Source of the DNA: Bacillota bacterium
GTDB lineage: Bacteria > Bacillota_A > Clostridia > Clostridiales > Clostridiaceae
Direction of reading: 5' to 3'
DNA: 13,985 bases
Assembly: GCA_021837545.1 (NCBI GenBank)
Contig: JAKBFR010000055.1
Span: 1-13,985, forward strand
The first letter of the stretch is position 1. Each line of letters begins with the position of its first letter. The notes beneath the pieces are model-generated. The model searched no databases and had not been told where the DNA came from. It worked only from the letters and a program-made list of their open reading frames with translations. This document shows, piece by piece, positions 1 to 7,005 of the stretch. The translations under genes and the position numbers were made by a program.

Positions 1-1662
1 GAAATTACAACAGGACCACTTGGACAAGGCATATGTAATGCAGTGGGGATGGCTATGGCAGAAGCACATCTTGCAGAAAAATTTAATAAAGAAAACATAA
101 GCATCGTTGACCACTATACATATGCAATATGTGGAGACGGTTGTCTTATGGAAGGAATTTCAGGAGAAGCATCATCACTAGCTGGAACTTTAGGTCTTGG
201 AAAATTAGTTGTATTATATGATTCAAATAATATTTCAATCGAAGGAAGTACCGATATAGCATTTAGAGAAGATGTAGCTAAGAGATATGAAGCTTATGGT
301 TGGCAAGTGTTAAACATTGCTGATGGTAATGATATAGATGCAATAGAAGCTGCTATTGAAGAAGCTAAAGCAGAAACTTCAAAACCTTCAATTATAATAG
401 TTAAAAATCAAATTGGTTTCGGATGTCCTGCAAAGCAAGGAAAAGCATCAGCTCATGGGGAACCATTGGGAACTGAAAATGTAAAAGCTATGAAAGAAAA
501 CTTAGGTTGGAAGACAGAACCAGCATTTTATGTACCAGATGAAGTATATACAAATATGAATGAACACATAGAAGACGGTGTTTCAAAGGAAGAAGCTTGG
601 AACAAATTATTTACAGAATATAAGAAGGCCTATCCAGAATTAGCTGTAGAATATGCTAATTGGATGAGTGGTGAAATAGATAAAGAAGCATTATTAAATA
701 ATGAAGAACTTTGGAGCTTTGATAAAGAAATGGCTACAAGAGAATCTTCAGGAATAATGATAAATAGATTAGCTAATTTAATTCCTAATTTAATAGGAGG
801 ATCAGCAGATTTAGCTCCTTCAAATAAAACTTATATGGCTGGCAAGGGAGACTTCTCAGATACTGACAGAAGCGGACAAAATCTTCACTTTGGAGTAAGA
901 GAACATGCAATGGCAGCTATAGTTAATGGTATGTATGTACATGGTGGACTTAAAGTATTCTGTTCAACATTCTTTGTATTCAGTGACTATATGAAGGGAG
1001 CTATGAGATTATCTTCATTAATGAATCTTCCAATAGCTTATGTTTTAACTCATGATAGTATTGGGGTTGGGGAAGATGGTCCAACTCATCAACCTATAGA
1101 ACAATTAGCAGCACTTAGAAGTATGCCAAACATGACAGTATTTAGACCAGCTGACTCAAAAGAAACAGCAGCAGCTTGGTATTATGCTGTAACTAATGGA
1201 ACAACTCCAACATCATTAGTTTTAACAAGACAAAAGTTACCACTATATGATGGATGCCCAAAGAGAGCATTAAAGGGTGGATATATCCTTAAAGATTCTA
1301 AGAAGGAAACTCCAGATGTGCTTCTTATGGCGTCAGGTTCAGAAGTAGAATTAGTATTTAAAGCTGCTGATGAATTAGCGGTTAAAGGAATAGACGCAAG
1401 AGTTATAAGTATGCCATCATTCGAGTTATTTGAATCACAAGATGAAGATTATAAAGAAAGTGTTATGCCAAACAAAGTAAGAGCTAGAGTTGCTGTTGAA
1501 GCATTAACATCATTTGGATGGCATAAATATGTAGGTCTTGATGGAGATGTTATTTCGTTAGATACTTTCGGAGCATCAGGAAATGCAGAAACCTTATTTA
1601 AACAATTTGGATTCACTGTAGAAAATGTTGTGGAAAAGGCAGTTAAAGTTGTTAGTAAATAA
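1..1662 (+). CDS. tkt: Transketolase, 5' end cut off by window edge
   Basis: Thiamine-diphosphate enzyme of the non-oxidative pentose phosphate pathway that moves two-carbon ketol units between sugar phosphates in the cytoplasm. The open frame enters from the left edge without a start codon: the first codons read [10 protein letters not shown], the conserved TTGPLGQG segment found near residue 115 of E. coli transketolase. About 110 N-terminal residues are therefore missing and 553 are present, matching the family's usual 660 or so. Visible motifs are the ThDP/metal motif GDGCLMEG followed by DSNN, the pyrimidine-domain segment [10 protein letters not shown], the catalytic [10 protein letters not shown], and GEDGPTHQP. 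The C-terminal domain is complete and ends at TAA 1660-1662. Nothing looks broken. Its promoter and any partner such as transaldolase lie outside the window. The LacI-type gene downstream could control it, but that is only a guess from proximity. Confidence 0.97.
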   Translation, partial: EITTGPLGQGICNAVGMAMAEAHLAEKFNKENISIVDHYTYAICGDGCLMEGISGEASSLAGTLGLGKLVVLYDSNNISIEGSTDIAFREDVAKRYEAYGWQVLNIADGNDIDAIEAAIEEAKAETSKPSIIIVKNQIGFGCPAKQGKASAHGEPLGTENVKAMKENLGWKTEPAFYVPDEVYTNMNEHIEDGVSKEEAWNKLFTEYKKAYPELAVEYANWMSGEIDKEALLNNEELWSFDKEMATRESSGIMINRLANLIPNLIGGSADLAPSNKTYMAGKGDFSDTDRSGQNLHFGVREHAMAAIVNGMYVHGGLKVFCSTFFVFSDYMKGAMRLSSLMNLPIAYVLTHDSIGVGEDGPTHQPIEQLAALRSMPNMTVFRPADSKETAAAWYYAVTNGTTPTSLVLTRQKLPLYDGCPKRALKGGYILKDSKKETPDVLLMASGSEVELVFKAADELAVKGIDARVISMPSFELFESQDEDYKESVMPNKVRARVAVEALTSFGWHKYVGLDGDVISLDTFGASGNAETLFKQFGFTVENVVEKAVKVVSK

Positions 1663-1752
1663 ATTTCAATTGGCATTTTAGTTGATATTATGAATAAATA
1701 GGAATATAAATATAGTTAAAAAGTTGATTTTTTATAATAATATAATAATGAA

Positions 1753-1795
1753 AGCCATATAAAACAAAGAAATAAATTTATGTTTTTATATGGCT
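1753..1795 (+). terminator. Hairpin downstream of tkt, possible terminator
   Basis: Inverted repeat AGCCATATAAAA (1753-1764) with its complement at 1784-1795, plus two further pairs across a one-base bulge, giving a stem of about 14 bp and a 14-nt loop. The run of T expected after an intrinsic terminator is poor here (ATTCT), so termination is plausible but not certain. A T run at 1727-1732 lies upstream, on the wrong side of the stem. The rest of the 302-bp gap (1663-1964) holds only the promoter and operator candidates listed next. Confidence 0.45.
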
Positions 1796-1872
1796 ATTCT
1801 AGTAAACGAAATTTTAAGCACATGCGTAGAGTAATAAAAAGGCAATATAATTTAAAGTGATGATAATTGCTA

Positions 1873-1913
1873 TTGATAAGCAGTAGTTTAATATATAATT
1901 AGATTAGTATAAT
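1873..1913 (+). promoter_or_regulatory. Candidate promoter region for the LacI-family gene
   Basis: Two exact TATAAT boxes lie here, at 1894-1899 and 1908-1913. The first is preceded by TTGATA (1873-1878), but at a short 15-bp spacing. The second has no good -35 box at 17 bp (AGTTTA at 1885-1890). The second would place the start of transcription near 1920, next to the palindrome at 1921-1936. In such AT-rich DNA a -10 match alone is weak evidence. Confidence 0.4.
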
Positions 1914-1920
1914 ATTGATG

Positions 1921-1936
1921 ATATGTAAGTACATAT
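1921..1936. promoter_or_regulatory. Palindrome, candidate operator for autoregulation
   Basis: ATATGTA-AG-TACATAT is a perfect 7-bp inverted repeat with a 2-bp centre, placed just after the second TATAAT and 28 bp before the LacI-family start codon. The position suits a repressor site at the transcription start. It lacks the central CG found in many LacI-family operators, so the assignment is tentative. Confidence 0.35.
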
Positions 1937-1964
1937 TACATGAAGGATTGAGGTAGTTAAATTT

Positions 1965-2963
1965 ATGAATAAGATAACAATGAAAGATATTGCAGAAAAA
2001 GTAGGAGTATCAAAAACTACAGTATCTATGGTCATTAATAATAAGGATAGTAATATAAGTGAAGAAACTAAAAATAAGATTTATAGGGTTATAGAAGAAA
2101 CGGGATATATTCCTAATAATGTCGCTAGGGGTTTAAACACAAAGAAATCTGGAAGTATTGGAATAATTATTCCAGATATATCAAATCCATTTTTCTCAGA
2201 GTTATCAAGAGCTATAGAAGATGTTGCAAACAAATTGGGATATAATGTAATTTTATGTAATTCTGATAATGATGCAGATAAGGAAAAAAAGTATGTAGAG
2301 CTTTTAATAAGTAAATTAATTGATGGAATAATTTTGATTCCAGGACAAGAAAGTGAGGCTAGCGCAAATCTATTGAAATTGAATGGTATACCATTTGTGT
2401 TTGTAGATAGATATATTAAAGGTTATGAAGATTATCCTGGGGTTTATTTTGATAATAAGCAAGGAATAAAATGTGGTATAGAATATTTATATAGTAAAGG
2501 TAATCGAAATATAGTATTTGTTTCTGGTCCAAAGAAAATAAATGTAAATAAAGAAAGAATAGATGGGTATAAGGAGATTATGACTAATCATGGAATTTAT
2601 AACAAATCTTTAATTTTTGAAAGTACATTTTCTTTAGAAGGTGGTATTGAAATAACTAATCAGATAATTAATCAATGTGAATCTTTTGATGCTATTTTTT
2701 ATTCTAATGATATAATGGCTATAGGAGGGATAAAGACCCTTAAAAGAAGAGAATATAAAATTCCAGAAGATATTCTAGTAATGGGTTTTGATGGAATAAC
2801 ACTATCTAGAATGATCGAACCAGAACTTACAACAATTCAACAACCTATTTATAGTATGGGACAACAAGCTTGTGAATTAATAATAGATATTATAAAAGGA
2901 GACCCAATAGATAATACAAAAATATATTTTACACCTAATATTATAGTTGGTGGAACAGCTTAG
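1965..2963 (+). CDS. LacI-family transcriptional regulator
   Basis: A 332-residue DNA-binding regulator. The N-terminal helix-turn-helix spans about residues 4-25 (MKDIAEKVGVSKTTVS) and is followed by the hinge helix NNVARGL (51-57). From about residue 60 there is a periplasmic-binding-protein-like effector domain, opening with IGIIIPDISNPFF and closing with the usual VMGFDG and LTTIQQP segments. Length and domain order are normal for the family. The start is ATG 1965, with GAGG at 1950-1953, 11 nt upstream. Family members usually repress sugar-use genes and respond to a sugar or sugar phosphate. The ligand cannot be read from the sequence. Lying after transketolase, it may act on pentose metabolism; this is inference. 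At the position of LacI Arg22 it has Met. Confidence 0.93.
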   Translation: MNKITMKDIAEKVGVSKTTVSMVINNKDSNISEETKNKIYRVIEETGYIPNNVARGLNTKKSGSIGIIIPDISNPFFSELSRAIEDVANKLGYNVILCNSDNDADKEKKYVELLISKLIDGIILIPGQESEASANLLKLNGIPFVFVDRYIKGYEDYPGVYFDNKQGIKCGIEYLYSKGNRNIVFVSGPKKINVNKERIDGYKEIMTNHGIYNKSLIFESTFSLEGGIEITNQIINQCESFDAIFYSNDIMAIGGIKTLKRREYKIPEDILVMGFDGITLSRMIEPELTTIQQPIYSMGQQACELIIDIIKGDPIDNTKIYFTPNIIVGGTA

Positions 2964-3081
2964 CACCTATTTAAAGAAATGGTAGTTTAAAAATAGATAG
3001 CAATCGCATAAATTTTAATGATAATTATATGTATTAGATTTGATTAGTCTAATGTACTTAACAGAAAGGATGATACTAAAT

Positions 3082-3867
3082 ATGCAAGAAAAGTTTAAAA
3101 TAATAGATAGTCATGCACACTATGATGATGAGGCCTTTAATGAAGACAGAGAAAAAGTATTAAATGAAATTAGAGAAAATGGAGTTATTGGAGTATTAAA
3201 TTGTGCAGCATCATATGCTAGCTTAAAAACTACAGACAAATTGACTAAAGATTATGATTTTATATTTGGAGCTTTAGGTATTCATCCAGAAAATGCTAAT
3301 GAAATGAAGAAAGATACCTTAGATGAAATCAAAGATTATATTAAAAACAATGATAAGATAGTAGCCATAGGAGAGATTGGACTAGATTATTATTGGGATG
3401 AGAATCCATCAAAAGATATACAAAAAGAAGTATTTAGAAGACAAATGAATTTAGCAAGAGAATTAAGTTTTCCAGTAGTCATTCATGATAGAGATGCACA
3501 TAAAGATACATTAGAAATAATGAAGGAATTCCCAGAAGTTACAGGGGTAGTGCATTGTTTTTCAGGGAGTGTAGAATTTGCAAAGGAATGTATAAATCTA
3601 GGATATTATATAGGGTTCACAGGAGTTGTTACATTTAAAAATGCGAAAAAAGTCATTGAAGTAGCGAGGGAAATACCACTAGAAAAAATTCTTGTTGAAA
3701 CAGATTGTCCTTATATGGCACCAGAGCCAAATCGAGGAAAAAGAAATAAATCGGACTATATTGAACATATAATAAACAGACTTGCACAGATTAGGGGAAT
3801 TGACCCATACAAGGCAAATTTGAGCTTTAACGAGAATTTTTTTAGGTTGATTAAAAAGGTAAATTAA
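3082..3867 (+). CDS. tatD: TatD-family metal-dependent hydrolase (DNase)
   Basis: A 261-residue TIM-barrel hydrolase of the amidohydrolase superfamily. Family members are cytoplasmic Mg-dependent 3'-5' nucleases with suggested roles in DNA repair or quality control. All metal-site segments are present in order: DSHAHYDD (HxH) near the N terminus, GIHPENA, AIGEIGLDYYW (metal Glu), VIHDRDA, GVVHCFSG and LVETDCPYMAPEP (Asp). I chose ATG 3082 because AAAGGA at 3065-3070 lies 11 nt upstream and the protein then begins MQEKFKIIDSHAH, as is usual. An in-frame ATG at 3040 would add 14 residues with no ribosome binding site. In Bacillus and many clostridia tatD (yabD) is followed by the 3D-domain gene, rnmV and rsmA, as here. 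The metG gene that often precedes it is absent; the LacI-family gene is there instead. Confidence 0.95.
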   Translation: MQEKFKIIDSHAHYDDEAFNEDREKVLNEIRENGVIGVLNCAASYASLKTTDKLTKDYDFIFGALGIHPENANEMKKDTLDEIKDYIKNNDKIVAIGEIGLDYYWDENPSKDIQKEVFRRQMNLARELSFPVVIHDRDAHKDTLEIMKEFPEVTGVVHCFSGSVEFAKECINLGYYIGFTGVVTFKNAKKVIEVAREIPLEKILVETDCPYMAPEPNRGKRNKSDYIEHIINRLAQIRGIDPYKANLSFNENFFRLIKKVN

Positions 3868-3910
3868 GGTAAAATATAATATGTACACTTAAATAATAAT
3901 TCTTGTACTC

Positions 3911-3960
3911 AATTCATAATAAATTAAACTTGTATTTAATTTATTACGAATTAAATACAA
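3911..3960 (+). repeat. Two overlapping, mutually exclusive inverted repeats
   Basis: The first repeat is TTGTATTTAATT (3930-3941), pairing perfectly with 3949-3960 over 12 bp with a 7-nt loop. The second is AATTCATAATAAATT (3911-3925), pairing with 3938-3952 at 14 of 15 positions. Segment 3938-3952 overlaps both arms of the first hairpin, so only one can form at a time. Almost all pairs are A-T, so stability is low, and no T run follows. They lie in the 295-bp gap between tatD and the 3D-domain gene. That gap also holds a short palindrome ATGCAC-AGA-GTGCAT at 4048-4062. Confidence 0.5.
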
Positions 3961-4100
3961 AATTTCATAATTAAATATCATTTAATTTCTAACTATATAA
4001 TGGAGTAATGTTAAAATACGCTATCATTTTTATATTATTATATTTTTATGCACAGAGTGCATTATTACTATGCTTCATTATAATGCAAGGGGTTATGAAT

Positions 4101-4129
4101 TTGACAAGTTTGGATTATTAATATATAAT
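4101..4129 (+). promoter_or_regulatory. Consensus vegetative promoter, TTGACA-N17-TATAAT
   Basis: TTGACA at 4101-4106 and TATAAT at 4124-4129 are separated by exactly 17 bp, a full match to the housekeeping sigma-A consensus. Transcription should begin near 4136, leaving a leader of about 27 nt before the ATG at 4163. This also argues against a longer in-frame reading from ATG 4070, which would run through the promoter. Confidence 0.88.
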
Positions 4130-4162
4130 TCAAAGAACACTCTTGCCAAAGGAGGGGAATTA

Positions 4163-5218
4163 ATGGTAGAAAAATTGGAACAATTTATTAAAAAAAGTTT
4201 TTCTAACGGTCCGACCAAGGCAAAAATTTTAATTGGGGTAATTGCAATGGTATTTGTAGTTACTACAGCAGTGACAATAATGAGCATGAGAAAAACGCTC
4301 GTAATAAGTATAGACGGTAAAGAAGAGACTTTTGTCACGTACAAGGGGACTGTTAAAGATGTGTTGCTAGAAAAGGGAGTGCAAGTAGCTCCTAAAGATA
4401 GAGTGCAGCCATCATTAGAATCCAAAGTATCTGAGAAAGAAACTATTAAATTAAAGACAGCTATTCCAGTTGAAATTGAATCAAATGGAATAAAAGTACA
4501 AGTGCAAACAGCAGAAGATACTATTGAAGATATGCTAGATGCAGAAGAAACTACATTAAAAGAACAAGGTATTCAATTTGATAAAGATGTAGATGAAATT
4601 TCACCTTCATTAGATTCTAAAATAGAAGGTGACGTAAGTGTGCAACTTGTTAAAGTAGAAACAAAAGACCTTGTTGAGAAAGAAGTTATTAACTTCGATA
4701 CAATAGTTGAAAAAGATGCAGATCTAGATAGTAGTGTTCAAAAGGTTAAGAGTGAAGGAAATAATGGCGAGAAGGAAATTACTTATCAAATAATATATAA
4801 AGATGGAGTAGAGGTTTCTCGTAATGTAAAGAGCACTAAAACTATTTTAGAACCACAAAATCAAATAGTGGTAAAAGGAACTGGAAAAGTATACGCAAGT
4901 AGAGGCGGAGATAGCATAACTTATAAGAAAAAGCTTAATTGTACAGCAACAGCTTACAGTAATCATTCGAATACTGCTACAGGAAAAACACCTGTTAGAA
5001 ATGAAGGCGGTCTAAGTACAATTGCAGTTGATCCATCTGTAATCCCATTAGGAAGTAAAGTTTATGTAGAGGGATATGGATATGCAATTGCAGCTGATAC
5101 AGGTGGTGCTATAAAGGGCAACAAGATTGATATATACCTTAATACATCAAGTGAATGTTATAACTGGGGTAGAAGATCAGTTAATGTATTATTAGTTGCG
5201 CATCCAGGAGAATGGTAA
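4163..5218 (+). CDS. yabE: Membrane-anchored DUF348/G5/3D-domain protein (YabE type)
   Basis: A 351-residue cell-envelope protein. It has a short cytoplasmic N terminus, one membrane segment at about 22-40, two DUF348-like repeats (about 42-75 and 101-140), a G5 domain (about 162-238) and a C-terminal 3D domain (about 258-351). The 3D domain shows AVDPSVIPLGS and AADTGGAIKGNKIDIY with its three Asp residues. This architecture matches B. subtilis YabE, and the 3D fold is related to MltA-type lytic enzymes. A role in peptidoglycan cleavage or remodelling outside the membrane is therefore likely, though the activity is not proven by sequence. The start is ATG 4163, with the strong site AAAGGAGGGG (4148-4157). 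It has its own promoter upstream and a terminator directly after the stop, so it is probably a single-gene unit. The place between tatD and rnmV is the same as in Bacillus. Confidence 0.92.
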   Translation: MVEKLEQFIKKSFSNGPTKAKILIGVIAMVFVVTTAVTIMSMRKTLVISIDGKEETFVTYKGTVKDVLLEKGVQVAPKDRVQPSLESKVSEKETIKLKTAIPVEIESNGIKVQVQTAEDTIEDMLDAEETTLKEQGIQFDKDVDEISPSLDSKIEGDVSVQLVKVETKDLVEKEVINFDTIVEKDADLDSSVQKVKSEGNNGEKEITYQIIYKDGVEVSRNVKSTKTILEPQNQIVVKGTGKVYASRGGDSITYKKKLNCTATAYSNHSNTATGKTPVRNEGGLSTIAVDPSVIPLGSKVYVEGYGYAIAADTGGAIKGNKIDIYLNTSSECYNWGRRSVNVLLVAHPGEW

Positions 5219-5227
5219 ATTATCTTA

Positions 5228-5258
5228 AGAGATAACATTTGTTATCTCTATTTTTTTT
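5228..5258 (+). terminator. Strong intrinsic terminator after the 3D-domain gene
   Basis: AGAGATAAC (5228-5236) pairs perfectly with GTTATCTCT (5241-5249) across a 4-nt loop, followed after one A by eight T residues (5251-5258). It begins only 9 nt past the stop codon. It separates the 3D-domain gene from the rRNA-maturation pair downstream. Confidence 0.93.
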
Positions 5259-5367
5259 CTTTAAATTGTAGTAAAGTTATCATATTATTAGAAAAGAGAT
5301 AAAATAAGTGGTATCTTATAAGTAATAATTAGCACGTGAAAGAAAATAACAAGTTAAATATACAAAA

Positions 5368-5396
5368 TAGACTAGAATATACTGACTTATTATTAT
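5368..5396 (+). promoter_or_regulatory. Weak candidate promoter for rnmV-rsmA
   Basis: TAGACT (5368-5373), 17 bp, TATTAT (5391-5396) would start transcription about 30 nt before the rnmV start. A comparable alternative is TTATCA (5277-5282), 17 bp, TAAAAT (5300-5305). A promoter is needed in this gap because a strong terminator lies upstream, but the sequence does not single one out. Confidence 0.35.
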
Positions 5397-5431
5397 TTTC
5401 AATGTGCCTTAATGAAAGGAAGTATAATATA

Positions 5432-5989
5432 TTGATAAAAGAAGTAATCGTTGTTGAAGGTAGAGACGATGTAGATGCTGTAAAAAAGGCAATAGACGCA
5501 GAAACAATAGCTGTTGGAGGATTTGGAATAAACGCAAAGGTAATTGCAAGAATACAAGAAGCCCAAAAAAGAAAAGGCGTAATTGTTTTGACTGATCCAG
5601 ATTTTGCGGGGGAAAAGATAAGAAGAATAATATCTAAGAGGGTTAAGGGAATTAAACATGCATATATTGCAAAAGAAGATGGATTCAAAAATGGAGACAT
5701 TGGAGTTGAAAATGCTTGCCCTGAAGTTATTTTAAAGGCACTTGAAATGGCTAAAATAACACAGATAGAAAAACAAGAATTCTTTACTATGCAAGATATG
5801 TTTTATTTTAAGCTTACAGGAGATAATACATCAAAGGTTAGACGGGGTATGTTAGGTAAAATATTAGGAATAGGATATGGAAATGCAACTCAAATGATTT
5901 CTAGATTAAATAATTATGGAATAACAAAGGAAGAATTTGCAAGTGCTATAGAAAAAATAGAAAAACAATTGGAAGTGGGTAAGAAATAA
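5432..5989 (+). CDS. rnmV: Ribonuclease M5 (5S rRNA maturation)
   Basis: Makes the final cuts that produce mature 5S rRNA from its precursor, acting on the 5S-L18 complex in Firmicutes. A Toprim domain is clear: VVEGRDD (catalytic Glu at residue 9), then TDPDFAGEKIR with the DxD pair at 55 and 57, then GIGVENA-type sequence. The C-terminal RNase M5 domain follows (about 100-185). I place the start at TTG 5432, because AAAGGAAG (5415-5422) lies 9 nt upstream and the product is then 185 residues beginning MIKEVIVVEGRDD, as in B. subtilis (186). The frame is open back to GTG 5336, but that would add 32 unlike residues with no ribosome binding site. The stop codon touches the rsmA start, so the two rRNA-processing genes are translated together. 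Confidence 0.95.
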   Translation: MIKEVIVVEGRDDVDAVKKAIDAETIAVGGFGINAKVIARIQEAQKRKGVIVLTDPDFAGEKIRRIISKRVKGIKHAYIAKEDGFKNGDIGVENACPEVILKALEMAKITQIEKQEFFTMQDMFYFKLTGDNTSKVRRGMLGKILGIGYGNATQMISRLNNYGITKEEFASAIEKIEKQLEVGKK

Positions 5990-6841
5990 ATGGATTTAAA
6001 AGATATAAAAACTCAAGAACTAGTTAATAAGTATAATTTTAAGTTTACAAAAAGTCTGGGGCAAAATTTTCTAGTGGATGATTCAGTACTTAAAGATATA
6101 GTGGAGGGAGCAGAAGTAAATAATGAAGATTTTATTATAGAAATTGGTCCAGGAGTAGGGACTTTAACCGCTCAACTTTTAATGAAAGCAAAAAAGGTAA
6201 CTGCAATAGAACTAGATAGTGACTTAATTCCTATTCTAGAAAAAGAGTTGGGGGATAATGAGAACTTCAATTTAATACATAAAGATGCACTTAAAGTAGA
6301 TTTTAATGAACTTATTGGAGATGAAAAAAGTGTTAAGCTTGTAGCGAATCTTCCATATTACGTTACAACACCTATAATTCTTAAGCTTTTAAAAGATGGA
6401 TATAACTTTAAATCGCTAACTATTATGATACAGAAGGAAGTCGCGGAGAGAATTAATTCAGAACCAAATTGCAAGGCATATGGAGCATTGTCTGTTTTGG
6501 TACAATATTACTGTGATACGAGCATAGTAAGAAGAGTAGCACCAACATCATTTATTCCAAGGCCAAAGGTTGAATCTATAGTAATAAAATTAGATAGATT
6601 AGATAAACCTAGAGTTGAAACTAAGGATGTAAAGTTTATGTTTGAATTAGTAAGGGCTGGATTTAATATGAGAAGGAAAACTTTGTGGAATGCTACAAAG
6701 ACACTTAAAGTAAATAAGGAAAAATTAGAAGAAGCATTTGAAAAATCAGGAATAGACCCTAAGAGAAGAGCAGAAACTCTAACAGTACAAGAATTTGCAA
6801 CATTAGCGGATTGCATATATGATGTAAAAATCAACGATTAA
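5990..6841 (+). CDS. rsmA: 16S rRNA (adenine(1518)-N6/adenine(1519)-N6)-dimethyltransferase
   Basis: RsmA/KsgA dimethylates two adjacent adenines in the 3' terminal helix 45 of 16S rRNA during late 30S assembly, using S-adenosylmethionine. The 283 residues are of normal length. Visible are the N-terminal SLGQNFLVD motif, the SAM-binding loop [15 protein letters not shown] (about 50-64), the catalytic [10 protein letters not shown] motif (from 120), [14 protein letters not shown], and the C-terminal RNA-contact domain with [10 protein letters not shown]. The ATG follows the rnmV stop with no gap (TAAATG). Its ribosome binding site is therefore inside the end of rnmV, which supports translational coupling. 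Loss of this methylation gives kasugamycin resistance in bacteria (family knowledge). Confidence 0.97.
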   Translation: MDLKDIKTQELVNKYNFKFTKSLGQNFLVDDSVLKDIVEGAEVNNEDFIIEIGPGVGTLTAQLLMKAKKVTAIELDSDLIPILEKELGDNENFNLIHKDALKVDFNELIGDEKSVKLVANLPYYVTTPIILKLLKDGYNFKSLTIMIQKEVAERINSEPNCKAYGALSVLVQYYCDTSIVRRVAPTSFIPRPKVESIVIKLDRLDKPRVETKDVKFMFELVRAGFNMRRKTLWNATKTLKVNKEKLEEAFEKSGIDPKRRAETLTVQEFATLADCIYDVKIND

Positions 6842-6879
6842 AGGTATTACGAAAGACTTTTAAAGTTTTAGATATATTC

Positions 6880-6925
6880 AAGAAAATAACAGACATCGTC
6901 TTAAGACAATGTCTGTTATTTTCTT
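6880..6925 (+). terminator. Long hairpin terminator after rsmA
   Basis: A 21-bp stem (6880-6900 with 6905-6925), a TTAA loop and a single C-A mismatch. The 3' arm ends in TTATTTTCTTT, so the U-rich tail is part of the stem. The 5' arm is correspondingly A-rich, so it could also stop transcription from the other strand. It lies 39 nt past the rsmA stop and marks the end of the rRNA-processing unit. Confidence 0.82.
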
Positions 6926-6943
6926 TCATGTAGCTTAATTAAA

Positions 6944-6971
6944 TCATAATAGCAATTCTTCCGCATATAAT
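6944..6971 (+). promoter_or_regulatory. Candidate sporulation-type (SigE/SigK-like) promoter
   Basis: TCATAAT (6944-6950) and CATATAAT (6964-6971) are 13 bp apart and resemble the SigE consensus (KMATATT and CATACA-T). CATATAATA (6964-6972) also fits the SigK -10 pattern CATAnnnTA. A TATAAT at 6966-6971 could instead be a vegetative -10 box, but no matching -35 lies 17 bp upstream. The assignment is tentative in DNA this rich in A and T. Confidence 0.35.
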
Positions 6972-7005
6972 ATATGGAATAAATATATGTGGAGGGAATA
7001 TAGGG

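Noticed and set aside
3033..3053. Inverted repeat ATTAGA/TCTAAT before tatD
   Set aside because: Only 6 bp arms with a 9-bp spacer in AT-rich DNA; expected by chance and not linked to a clear promoter.
4079..4084. TATAAT upstream of the 3D-domain gene
   Set aside because: No acceptable -35 box at 16-18 bp, and a full-consensus promoter lies 22 bp further downstream.
5336..5431. N-terminal extension of RNase M5 from GTG 5336
   Set aside because: No ribosome binding site, 32 residues with no likeness to the family, and a well-placed AAAGGAAG before TTG 5432 that gives the normal length of 185.
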